DNA of 42,891 nt from Acidobacteriota bacterium. GTDB taxonomy: Bacteria; Acidobacteriota; Terriglobia; Terriglobales; SCQP01. Position 1 is the stretch's first letter; every line of letters begins with the position of its first letter. The DNA lies in assembly GCA_027315185.1 (NCBI GenBank), contig DAHUYO010000022.1, positions 1 to 42,891 on the forward strand, written 5' to 3'. The position numbers were made by a program, and so were the translations under genes. Below, piece after piece: positions 33,534-42,891 of the stretch. Below the pieces are notes generated by a model that searched no databases, was not told the DNA's origin, and saw only the letters and a program-made list of their open reading frames with translations.

Positions 33534-33660
33534 CTAGGGGCGCGGACGGCCTCGTCCGCACCGGATTGCGGGCCGGCGGCGTGCCGCCAGGGCCGGCGGC
33601 GTGCGCGCCCAAGGCCGGCGGCGTGCGCGCCAAGAGCCAGCGGCGTGCGACGCCGGGGCG
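33534..33660. repeat. Degenerate family B element and ~22-bp tandem repeats
   Basis: 33534-33590: left half of a family B element is intact (CTAGGGGCGCGG and hairpin GCGGACG/CGTCCGC), while the right half is replaced by GGCCGGCGGCGTGCCGCC. From 33571 a unit of about 22 bases (GGCCGGCGGCGTGCGCGCC and variants) is repeated about four times up to the aminotransferase stop codon. With the family A copies, repeats fill the whole 365-base interval. Confidence 0.7.
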
Positions 33661-33661
33661 A

Positions 33662-34846
33662 TCAGGCTTCGAGAGCGGCACGGAGGGCGGCGGCGGCGCG
33701 GGCGACTTCCTCGTCCGTCAGCTCGGGAAACATCGGCAGCGATAATACCTCGGCGGCGGCGCGGTCGGCTTCGGGCAGTTGCGGAATCTGCCGGCGCCCA
33801 CCGGGCAGGCGGGGATAGCGCTGGCGCATGGCCGGCTGGCGGTGGGCGGGGATGGGGTAATAGATTTCGCTGCCGATGCCCTGCGCCAGCATCGCCGCGC
33901 GCACTTGATCCCGGCCGTCGGGAATGCGCACGGTGTACTGATGGAAGACATGGCCGGCGGGCCGCGCGGGCAAAACGATTTTGCCGGCGGCGGCGAGCGG
34001 CTCCAGCGCCTCGGCGTACTGCGCGGCGATCTGGCGGCGGCGGCGGTTCCAAGCGCTGAGGTAGGGCAGCTTGGCGCGCAACAGCGCCGCCTGCATCTCG
34101 TCCATTCTCGCGTTCCAGCCCAGTTCTTCATGGCGGTAACGGTGCAGGCTGCCATGCGTGCGCAAGGCGCGGACGCGGGTGGCGAAGCGGGCGTCGCCGG
34201 TGGTGACCATGCCGCCTTCGCCCAGCGCGCCCAGGTTCTTGGTGGGATAGAAGCTGAACGCTGCGGCCAAGCCCAGCGCGCCGGCGCCGCCGGCGGGCGA
34301 ACGGGCGCCGAAGGCCTGGGCCGCGTCTTCGATGACCGGCACGCGGGCCGCCCGCGCCACGGCCAGAATCGGTTCCATATCCGCCATGCCGCCGTACAGG
34401 TGCACGGGAACGATCGCCGCCAATGGCGTGGAGCGCCGCGCCTTGTGCCGGCGCACCGCCGCGGCCGTCTGCGCCGGATCCAGGCCGAAGGTCCCGGGCG
34501 TGATATCGGCGAACTCCACCTCGGCGCCGGTCAGCAGGATGGCGCCGACGGTGGCGAAGAACGTGAACGGCGTGGTCAGCACCGCCGTGCCCGGCCCCGC
34601 CCCCGCCGCCCGCAATGCTAAATGCAGCGCGTCGGTGCCGTTGGCGCAGGCAATGGCCTCATGCACGCCCAGCGCCGCGGCGGCCTTCTTTTCCAGCGCC
34701 TCGGTCTCCGGTCCCTGCACGAACCGCCCGCTGGCCAGCACCCGCTCCATGGCCTGCGTCAGCTGCGGGCGCAGCGCCGCGGTCTGGCGCGCCAGGCTGA
34801 ACTGGGGAATCACGATGGGAGGCGGAGCGGGCACGGGATTGTTCAT
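33662..34846 (-). CDS. DegT/DnrJ/EryC1/StrS-type sugar aminotransferase
   Basis: PLP enzyme that transaminates a nucleotide-linked keto-sugar for surface polysaccharide or secondary metabolite synthesis. 394 residues from ATG 34846 (MNNPVPAPPPIVIPQFSLAR); the frame is open further upstream but without homology. Motifs: SGRFVQGPETEALEKKAAAA, ANGTDALHLALRAAG, TTPFTFFATVGAILLTGAEV, IVPVHLYGGMADMEPI, VIEDAAQAFGA, PLP-lysine in FSFYPTKNLGALGEGG, NARMDEMQAALLRAKL, and GSEIYYPIPAHRQPAM near the C-terminus. No nucleotide-sugar partner genes are adjacent, so the substrate is open. Confidence 0.92.
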   Translation of the reverse strand: MNNPVPAPPPIVIPQFSLARQTAALRPQLTQAMERVLASGRFVQGPETEALEKKAAAALGVHEAIACANGTDALHLALRAAGAGPGTAVLTTPFTFFATVGAILLTGAEVEFADITPGTFGLDPAQTAAAVRRHKARRSTPLAAIVPVHLYGGMADMEPILAVARAARVPVIEDAAQAFGARSPAGGAGALGLAAAFSFYPTKNLGALGEGGMVTTGDARFATRVRALRTHGSLHRYRHEELGWNARMDEMQAALLRAKLPYLSAWNRRRRQIAAQYAEALEPLAAAGKIVLPARPAGHVFHQYTVRIPDGRDQVRAAMLAQGIGSEIYYPIPAHRQPAMRQRYPRLPGGRRQIPQLPEADRAAAEVLSLPMFPELTDEEVARAAAALRAALEA

Positions 34847-35014
34847 AATAAGTATGCAGGTCCAAGCCTGCCAAGGCGGCCGCCACCGGCGCCGCCTGGA
34901 CGCCAGGCCAGTGCCGGAACGGGCAAGCCGCGGATCGGGCTCATCGCGCGGGCCGCGGGCGCCGCCGGGCATGGACAGGCGGCAAATCGAAAAACAAGGC
35001 GGGACTCGGGACAC

Positions 35015-35422
35015 ATGGACTACGAACGCATGGATTGGATTTCGCTGGATAATTTCCTAACCACCCATCCAGCTCTCAAGAAAATCTCCCGCTGGTTCTT
35101 CGAGCATCCCGACGAACTGCTCACCGCCGACGCCTTCGCGGCGAAATACGGCGTGCCCGCCACCTGGCTGGATCTGAAGGGCCTGGTCGTTCATAAGGTG
35201 CTGACCGCCATCGCCCCCAACGACGCGGTCATCACCCTGCCCTTCGAGGTCGGCGAAACCACGCGCTTCCGCTTCAACCGCGCGCTGAGCAAGCTGGTCG
35301 AGGACGTGCTGGCCAAAACCAAGCCCGGCCCGCGCGCGGATACGGTCTATCCCGAAGGGCCGGAGCAAGGCAACACCGGCGGCAGAACCTGGAAGGGCTG
35401 GCGCCAACTCCCCGGCTCGTAG
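35015..35422 (+). CDS. Small protein of unknown function
   Basis: 135 residues from ATG 35015; MDWISL at 35030 is an alternative. I do not recognise a family. Sequence: MDYERMDWISLDNFLTTHPA, a helical ALKKISRWFFEHPDELLTAD, then AFAAKYGVPATWLDLKGLVV, which could be a helix-turn-helix, FRFNRALSKLVEDVLAKT, and a flexible Gly/Pro-rich end. No signal peptide. Codon third-position bias matches neighbouring genes, supporting that it is real. Divergent from the aminotransferase gene, with a 168-base gap. Confidence 0.6.
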   Translation: MDYERMDWISLDNFLTTHPALKKISRWFFEHPDELLTADAFAAKYGVPATWLDLKGLVVHKVLTAIAPNDAVITLPFEVGETTRFRFNRALSKLVEDVLAKTKPGPRADTVYPEGPEQGNTGGRTWKGWRQLPGS

Positions 35423-35456
35423 CTTCTGGGGGCGCGGACGGCGGCGGCCTTTCTTG

Positions 35457-35516
35457 CTGGGGGCGCGGACGGCTTCGTCCGCTTCCGAATGCGGGCCGGC
35501 GGCCCGCGCCCCCCAG
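35457..35516. repeat. Family B palindromic element, best-preserved copy
   Basis: Outer arms CTGGGGGCGCGG (35457-35468) and CCGCGCCCCCCAG (35504-35516) pair with one bulged C. Inner hairpin 1 GCGGACG/CGTCCGC (35465-35471/35476-35482, loop GCTT) and inner hairpin 2 GCGGGCC/GGCCCGC (35491-35497/35501-35507, loop GGC) are perfect. The inner and outer stems share bases, so two alternative folds are possible. A truncated left arm precedes it at about 35426-35444. Confidence 0.85.
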
Positions 35517-35597
35517 GGCCGGTGACGTGCGCTTGCAATCACTCTTTCCCACTGTCTGGCCGAATGACTGGGCCGTGCGCCGCTCCGGCTAGGGGTA

Positions 35598-35603
35598 TAT
35601 ACT
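35598..35603 (+). promoter_or_regulatory. -10 box TATACT of ftsK
   Basis: TATACT about 40 bases before the ftsK start, in the run GGGGTATATACT. No clear -35 box. Confidence 0.5.
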
Positions 35604-35636
35604 GAAGGCGCTCTGGGTGAGGATTCTCCGGCGCGC

Positions 35637-35641
35637 GGAGG
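35637..35641 (+). promoter_or_regulatory. Ribosome-binding site GGAGG of ftsK
   Basis: GGAGG touches the ATG at 35642 with no spacer but is six bases from the in-frame TTG at 35648. Normal spacing therefore favours TTG as the true start, two codons later. Confidence 0.55.
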
Positions 35642-38173
<2,532 letters not shown>

Positions 38174-38176
38174 GCC

Positions 38177-38455
38177 ATGGCCGGCGACGGTCCGCGCGGC
38201 TCCGCGCCGGCGCAGGGAACTCCGCCACCCGATCCCAACGACCGCTGGCCTGGCACGCCGTGGCTGTGGGCCTCGCTCGCCGTGGACCTGCTGTGTCTGT
38301 TCGCCGCCGCGTGGCTGGCCGCCCGGCCGGAGCTGGCGGCGCTGCTGGCGTACCGCCGCCGCCAGGCCACCGCACATCGCGAGCAGATCGCCGCCAATTG
38401 CTCGACCGCGGTCGGCGCGCTCCGTCTGCCGATTGGGCGCTATAGGGTAGATTAA
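38177..38455 (+). CDS. Small single-span membrane protein
   Basis: 92 residues, starting three bases after the ftsK stop, so probably co-translated. A Pro-rich N-terminus (GTPPPDPNDRWPGTPWLW) leads into one hydrophobic helix (ASLAVDLLCLFAAAWLAA), then a basic helix LLAYRRRQATAHREQIA. No family recognised. It may be a partner of the next gene, seven bases downstream. Confidence 0.5.
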   Translation: MAGDGPRGSAPAQGTPPPDPNDRWPGTPWLWASLAVDLLCLFAAAWLAARPELAALLAYRRRQATAHREQIAANCSTAVGALRLPIGRYRVD

Positions 38456-38462
38456 ATCGCCT

Positions 38463-38916
38463 GTGTCGGCGCTGCCTGGGCAACCGGAGCGGCGAATCGC
38501 GCTCTCCGAAATCCATTCGGTGCGGGATGAGGCCGGCTGGCTCGTGAACACCGCCGGCGACCCGCCGCAGCGCATGGCCGTCCCCAAAAACGTCGCCGGC
38601 TACGACGACATCCTAGCCGCGGTTGCTGCGGGCCGCACGGTGGTGCGCGGACCGCGATTCCAACTCCGATGGAGGGAAGCCGCGCTCCTCCTGCTCTCGC
38701 TGACCGCATGGTTCGTCGTCGCTTTCTCCTCAGCCGTGCCCGCCATTGCTGTCGGCGGCGTGGTCGCGCTGGGGACCCTGGCCTTCGCTACACGACCTTT
38801 CCTGAAAATAGCGCGCCCGGGGGCCAGGGCGCGCCCGCACGGCCGCTTGGGTCATCCTGGGCCTGGGCTGGCTCGGGGCGCTCCTGGCGATCGGCCTCTC
38901 CGTTGCCCGCCTGTAA
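38463..38916 (+). pseudogene. Small membrane protein gene with apparent +1 frameshift
   Basis: Start GTG 38463. The first ~120 residues read ERRIALSEIHSVRDEAGWLV, then RMAVPKNVAGYDDILAAVAA, resembling a small PH-like domain, and two membrane helices (AALLLLSLTAWFVVAFSSAV; AIAVGGVVALGTLAF). The frame then turns into a Pro/Gly/Arg-rich stretch running to 39002, overlapping xfp by 64 bases. From 38845 the next frame encodes a perfect third helix, AWVILGLGWLGALLAIGLSV, and stops at 38914-38916, before xfp. One extra base in the run CCCGGGGG (about 38817-38823) would explain this. It is either a real mutation, a sequencing error or, less likely, programmed frameshifting. Function unknown. Confidence 0.55.
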
Positions 38917-38938
38917 CGGCAGGCCTGACCGCTCCCTG

Positions 38939-41377
38939 CTACCCCTCCGGCCAGCGCCAGTCGCGAATCTTGGGCGGATCCTCGAAATGCTCATGGGCGT
39001 AGGCCACCGAGTCGCGGATGGCCGTCTCGCATTCGGCGATCAACTCATCCCGCCGGTCGCCGGCGGGCATGGCGCGGCGCAGCGCCTCGGCGGCAAGATG
39101 GTAGCGGCTCATCTGGTTGAGCACCACCATATTGAACGGCGTGGTCGTGGTGCCCTGCTCCATGAAGCCGCGGACGTGGAAACGCTCCGGGTTGGGGCGG
39201 CCATGGATCACCTCATGGATGGCGCGGCGATAGCCGTGGAAGGCGAAGATGACCGGCTTGGCGCGGGTGAATAGCGGGTCAAAGCGCTCCGGCTCCATGC
39301 CGTGCGGGTGTTCGGCGGGCGTGAACATCGTCATCAGGTCCACCACGTTCACCAGGCGGAAGCGGAAATCCGGCACGTTGCGGCGCAGCCAATCGGCGGC
39401 CGCCACCGTCTCCAGCGTGGGAATATCGCCGGCGCAGGCTAGGATTGCGTCGGGATCTTCCTGGCCCTGGGCGCTGCCGGCCCAACTCCAAGTCCCGGCC
39501 CCCAGCTTGCAATGCTCGTCGGCGGTAGCGGGGTCCATCCATTGTAGCTGCGGCTGCTTGTCAATGACGATCAGGTTGACGTAGTTGCGGCTGCGCAGGC
39601 AGTGCTCGGCCACGCTGAGCAGGCAGTTGGCGTCCGGCGGCAAATAAATGCGCGCCACCGTGCCGCGCTTGGACAGCACCACGTCCACCAGCCCCGGTCC
39701 TTGGTGGCTGAAGCCGTTGTGGTCGTTGCGCCAGCAGGTCGAGGTCAGCAGCAGATTGAGCGAGGCGATCGGCGCCCGCCAGCGCAGCTCGCAGGCGTGT
39801 TCCAGCCATTTGGTGTGCTGCACGACCATGGAGGCAGCGATCATGGCGAACGCCTCATAGGTGGCGAACAGCCCGTGGCGGCCGGTGAGCAGGTAGCCCT
39901 CCAGCCAGCCTTCGCAGAGGTGCTCGCTCAAGACCTCCAGCACGCGGCCGTCGTGGCTGAGGTGGTCGTCAATCGGCAGGATGGGCCCGGAGAAGCCGCG
40001 GTCGGTGGTCTCCAGAATGTCTTGCAGGCGGTTGGATGCCAGTTCGTCGGGGCAGAAGACGCGGAAGCTGTCCGGGTTGGCGGCGTAGATGTCGCGCAGC
40101 ATCGCGCCCAGCACGCGCGTGGATTCCCGCGCCTCCCGCGCCGGCGCCGGCACGGGCACCGCGTACGCGTCGCGCTTGGGCAGCTTGAGCGGCCGCAGCA
40201 GCCGCCCGCCGTTGGCGTGCGGATTGGCGCCCATGCGCCGGTCGCCGGAAGGCGCCACCGCAATGAGGTCCGCCGCCGGCTCGCCGCCGGTTTGGAATAA
40301 CTCTTCCGGCCGGTAGCCGCGCATCCACGCCTCCAGCGCGCGCAACTGCGCGGGATTGCCGCGCACGTCGGCCAGCGGCACCTGATGCGCCCGGAAGGTG
40401 CCCTCGATGGGGACGCCGTCGAACTCCTTGGGCCCGGTCCAGCCCTTCGGCGAGCGCAGCACGATCATCGGCCACGCCGGCGGGCGCCCTTCCGCTCCGT
40501 CTGGCGCGCCGCCGCCCTCCCGCGCCGCGGCTTGAATGGCGCGGATGCTGTCGTGGCAGGCGCGCAAGGTCGCGGCGAACTGCTGGTGCATAACCATCGG
40601 TTCGTCGCCGCAAACAAAATGCGGCGCATACCCCAGGCCGGAGAAAAATTCCCGCAGCCGCAGGTCGCTATGCCGCGCGGCGACCGTGGGGTTGGCAATC
40701 TTGTAGCCGTTCAGATGCAGCACCGGCAGCACCGCGCCGTCGCGCGCGGGATTCAGGAAATAAATCCCCGGCCAGGAGCCCGCCAGCGGACCGGTCTCGA
40801 ACTCGCCATCGCCGACCACCGCCAGCGCCAGCAGGTCGGGATTATCGAAAACGGCGCCGAAGGCGTGCGAGAGGACATAGCCCAATTCCCCGCCCTCATG
40901 AATGGAGCCGGGCGTGGGCACGCTGACGTGGCTGGGCACGCCGCCCGGCGTCGAGAAGCGGCGGAACAACCGCAGCATGCCCGCGGCGTCGCGCGTCACC
41001 TCCGGGTACACCTCGCTGTAGACGCCCTCCAAATACACGTTGGCCAGCACCGCCGGCCCACCGTGACCGGGTCCGGCGAGAAAAATAGCGTTCACGTCCC
41101 GCTCGCGGATCAGCGCGTCGAGGTGGGCGTAGATAAAGCTCAGCCCCGGCGAAGTGCCCCAATGGCCCAGCAGCCGCGGCTTGATATGCTCCGCGCGCAG
41201 CGGCTCCCGCAGCAGCGGGTTGGCCTGGAGATAGATTTGGCCGATGGTCAAATAATTGGCGGCGCGCCAATACCGGTCCAGCCGCTGCAATTCCTCCGGC
41301 GCCAATGGCCCGGCGGGCGGCTGGCCCTCGGCCGGAACGGCAACGGCGCTGGAAAAAGTAGGATCAAAGCGGAACAT
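38939..41377 (-). CDS. xfp: Phosphoketolase (xylulose-5-P/fructose-6-P)
   Basis: TPP enzyme that splits xylulose-5-phosphate or fructose-6-phosphate with phosphate into acetyl-phosphate plus glyceraldehyde-3-P or erythrose-4-P. 812 residues, the family length. Motifs: YWRAANYLTIGQIYLQANPL, LLGHWGTSPGLSFIYAHLDA, AGPGHGGPAVLANVYLEG, PGSIHEGGELGYVLSHAFGA, TPP site VVGDGEFETGPLAGSW, LHLNGYKIANPT, LRSPKGWTGPKEFDG, FCPDELASNRL, and STCWRNDHNGFSHQGPG. Start ATG 41377 is one base past the ackA stop with AGGAAAA upstream, so it is translated from the ackA-xfp mRNA. Confidence 0.96.
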   Translation of the reverse strand: MFRFDPTFSSAVAVPAEGQPPAGPLAPEELQRLDRYWRAANYLTIGQIYLQANPLLREPLRAEHIKPRLLGHWGTSPGLSFIYAHLDALIRERDVNAIFLAGPGHGGPAVLANVYLEGVYSEVYPEVTRDAAGMLRLFRRFSTPGGVPSHVSVPTPGSIHEGGELGYVLSHAFGAVFDNPDLLALAVVGDGEFETGPLAGSWPGIYFLNPARDGAVLPVLHLNGYKIANPTVAARHSDLRLREFFSGLGYAPHFVCGDEPMVMHQQFAATLRACHDSIRAIQAAAREGGGAPDGAEGRPPAWPMIVLRSPKGWTGPKEFDGVPIEGTFRAHQVPLADVRGNPAQLRALEAWMRGYRPEELFQTGGEPAADLIAVAPSGDRRMGANPHANGGRLLRPLKLPKRDAYAVPVPAPAREARESTRVLGAMLRDIYAANPDSFRVFCPDELASNRLQDILETTDRGFSGPILPIDDHLSHDGRVLEVLSEHLCEGWLEGYLLTGRHGLFATYEAFAMIAASMVVQHTKWLEHACELRWRAPIASLNLLLTSTCWRNDHNGFSHQGPGLVDVVLSKRGTVARIYLPPDANCLLSVAEHCLRSRNYVNLIVIDKQPQLQWMDPATADEHCKLGAGTWSWAGSAQGQEDPDAILACAGDIPTLETVAAADWLRRNVPDFRFRLVNVVDLMTMFTPAEHPHGMEPERFDPLFTRAKPVIFAFHGYRRAIHEVIHGRPNPERFHVRGFMEQGTTTTPFNMVVLNQMSRYHLAAEALRRAMPAGDRRDELIAECETAIRDSVAYAHEHFEDPPKIRDWRWPEG

Positions 41378-41378
41378 A

Positions 41379-42569
41379 TTAGTTTTCCTGATGCCGCGAA
41401 CGTTGGCTCAGCCACCCTGCCCCTTGCCGCGCCAGCTCCTGATTTTCATCGGTGGCGATCACGCGAATGCTCACCCGGCCCCCGTCCGGCGATATCACCG
41501 GCGCGCCGCGTTCGTTGCGGGCCGCATCCACCTGAAGGCCCATCCACTCCAGGCCGCGGCAAATTTCTCCGCGCACGGCGGGCGCATTTTCGCCGATGCC
41601 GCCGGCGAAGACCAGGCAGTCCACCCCGCCCAGGCTGGCCGCCATCGCCGCCAGATGCTTGCGCGCCTGCCAGAGGAAGCAGTCCACGGCCAGCTTCGCC
41701 TGCGGGTTGCTCTCCGCCTGCACCAACAGCGTCCGCATGTCGCCGCTGATGCCGGAAAGGCCCAGCAAGCCGCCTTGATGATTGACCAAATGGTTCACCT
41801 GCGTCGCGCTCATTCCGCGTGATTGCAAGAAGACCACCACGCCTGGATCCAGGTCGCCGGTGCGGCTGGACATGATCAAGCCGCCGCAGGGGGTCAAGCC
41901 CATGGTGGTATCCACGCTGCGACCGGCGCGGATAGCGGTAATGCTGGCGCCATTACCCAGATGGGCGACGATCAGCCGGCCCTGGGCCGCCTTGGGGTCG
42001 AGCCCTTCCAGCGTGGCCAGCACGGAGGCGCAGGACAGCCCGTGGTAGCCGAAGCGTTCAATGCCCTGCCCGCGCCAGGCGCCGGGCAAGGGAACGGTCC
42101 GCGCCTCAGCCGGCATTGACGCATGGAACGCGGAATCAGAACAGCCGACCTGCGGAACGCTGGGATAGATGTTGCGGACGGCCTGGATGGCGGCGATCGC
42201 TTGCGGTAAATGGTCCGGCGCCTCGCGCTGTTCTACCTCCAGCTCCGCCATCGCCGCGCTGTCCAAACCCCGCGGCGGCAGAAACGCCTGCGACGCCACC
42301 ACCAGCCGGTGCGCCACCGCCGCAAACTCCCCTTCCGGCCCCTGCTGCCCCAGCCAATGCAGAAATGCCGTCAGCGCGGCGGCATGCGTCTGCGCCGCCG
42401 ACTCACTGCGGAACAGCGGCCGGCCGTCGGTGTCGCGGATGCGAAATTGGCCGGAGGCGGCGCCGATGGAATCCGCCGCGCACGAGTAAATCAATGCCGG
42501 CGCGCTGCCCACCGCATACAGCGCCGCCTTCAAACTTGACGAGCCGGTATTGACGGTCAATAGCCGCAT
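41379..42569 (-). CDS. ackA: Acetate kinase
   Basis: Converts acetyl-phosphate plus ADP to acetate plus ATP. 396 residues, with the ASKHA signatures: LTVNTGSSSLKAALY at the N-terminus, FGYHGLSCASVLATLEGL, IVAHLGNGASITAIRAGRSV, DTTMGLTPCGGLIMSSRTGD, GLSGISGDMRTLL, and LVFAGGIGENAPAVRGEICR. It is the first gene of the operon with xfp, which makes its substrate. No phosphotransacetylase gene is present, so acetyl-phosphate here is most simply drained to acetate with ATP gain. Start ATG 42569. Confidence 0.96.
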   Translation of the reverse strand: MRLLTVNTGSSSLKAALYAVGSAPALIYSCAADSIGAASGQFRIRDTDGRPLFRSESAAQTHAAALTAFLHWLGQQGPEGEFAAVAHRLVVASQAFLPPRGLDSAAMAELEVEQREAPDHLPQAIAAIQAVRNIYPSVPQVGCSDSAFHASMPAEARTVPLPGAWRGQGIERFGYHGLSCASVLATLEGLDPKAAQGRLIVAHLGNGASITAIRAGRSVDTTMGLTPCGGLIMSSRTGDLDPGVVVFLQSRGMSATQVNHLVNHQGGLLGLSGISGDMRTLLVQAESNPQAKLAVDCFLWQARKHLAAMAASLGGVDCLVFAGGIGENAPAVRGEICRGLEWMGLQVDAARNERGAPVISPDGGRVSIRVIATDENQELARQGAGWLSQRSRHQEN

Positions 42570-42666
42570 CGAGCGGGCCAGCGCGGCACTACCAACCAGC
42601 TTACCGCCATAACCGGGCCCAGGCCACTCCGCGCGGCGCTTGCATTCCAGTTGGCCGCGACGGCCC

Positions 42667-42692
42667 CTGGGGGCGCGGGCGGCCTCGTCCGC
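42667..42692. repeat. Half copy of the family B palindromic element
   Basis: CTGGGGGCGCGG followed by hairpin GCGGGCG/CGTCCGC (one wobble). The right half is absent. It lies in the 166-base gap upstream of ackA. Confidence 0.6.
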
Positions 42693-42735
42693 ATTTCCGG
42701 CCTAGCGGACTGGCAATGCCGCGCGCCCGCGCGCG

Positions 42736-42891
42736 CTAATTCGCCGCCGTGTCCGAGCCGGGCGCCGCCGCCGGAATGGCGGTGGGGTCGTGGCCCGTTT
42801 GCGCTTCGCTGACCATATGCGCCGCCAGCAAATCCCAGCTCTCGAAGTGCCCTTGGAACAATCCCCGGCCGTTGCGCGGATCGTAACACTC
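42736..42891 (-). CDS. 3' end of an unidentified gene (partial)
   Basis: The last 51 codons of a minus-strand gene enter from the right edge: ECYDPRNGRGLFQGHFESWD, then LLAAHMVSEAQTGHDP and an Ala/Pro-rich end, stop TAG at 42736-42738. The C-Y-D-P-x-x-G-x-G phrase followed by an aromatic-rich helix resembles the end of some (alpha/alpha)6-barrel glycosidases, but that is only a resemblance and I leave it unnamed. Same strand as ackA, 166 bases upstream of it. Confidence 0.55.
   Translation of the reverse strand, partial: ECYDPRNGRGLFQGHFESWDLLAAHMVSEAQTGHDPTAIPAAAPGSDTAAN

Noticed and set aside
42557-42889. 110-residue minus-strand frame at the right edge
   Set aside because: It overlaps a frame with better codon bias and a coherent peptide (42736-42891) and runs through a family B half repeat into ackA.

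Overview
The window is about 43 kb of GC-rich (roughly two thirds G+C) chromosomal DNA. It looks like an Acidobacteriota genome (Solibacter/Bryobacter-like). That assignment is an inference from several things: a fused LptC/LptA gene next to lptB and rpoN, a DUF3037 protein, an S55-type peptidase, Tat-exported Gfo/Idh/MocA and TIM-barrel sugar enzymes, a small bacterial microcompartment (BMC) locus, and many short palindromic intergenic repeats. There are no rRNA, tRNA, CRISPR, phage or transposase genes that I can recognise.

Layout. 0-11.5 kb, mostly minus strand, is cell-envelope biogenesis plus housekeeping: rpoN, lptB and a very long LptC/LptA-type protein; glyA; then an envelope operon psd-pssA-(inactive Asd/USG-1-like)-lptE-holA that starts at a TATAAT seven bases before the psd start codon and ends at a clear hairpin/T-run terminator. 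11.5-18.6 kb is secreted functions: a GH3 beta-glucosidase lipoprotein with a PA14 insert on the minus strand and, divergently, an S55-like peptidase followed by a beta-propeller protein. A 76-base three-stem palindromic element lies between them. 18.8-24.3 kb holds a DUF3037 protein and the glycine cleavage genes gcvT-gcvH-gcvPA-gcvPB; with glyA these link glycine, serine and one-carbon metabolism.

24.3-28.5 kb begins with a tandem dispersed repeat and a DUF1801 gene. It continues with a minimal BMC operon on the minus strand: one hexameric shell protein, a coiled-coil protein and a CoA-acylating aldehyde dehydrogenase with a long repeat-rich C-terminal extension. 28.8-35.4 kb contains a CDF metal transporter with three tandem C-terminal domains, a Tat-exported oxidoreductase/isomerase pair, a DegT-type aminotransferase and a small unknown protein, separated by palindromic repeat elements. 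35.6-42.6 kb holds ftsK, two small membrane proteins (one apparently frameshifted) and a convergent ackA-xfp operon (phosphoketolase shunt to acetate and ATP). The right edge cuts an unidentified gene.

The most notable items are: (1) an S55 peptidase whose Ser and His lobes appear in swapped order; (2) a catalytically dead aspartate-semialdehyde-dehydrogenase paralogue inside an envelope lipid/LPS operon; (3) the minimal BMC operon and the repeat-built tail of its aldehyde dehydrogenase; (4) two unrelated kinds of cloverleaf-like intergenic palindromes and a dispersed ~165-bp repeat; (5) several genes whose -10 boxes sit 7-8 bases before the start codon, suggesting leaderless mRNAs. All family assignments are from reading motifs; no database search was run.
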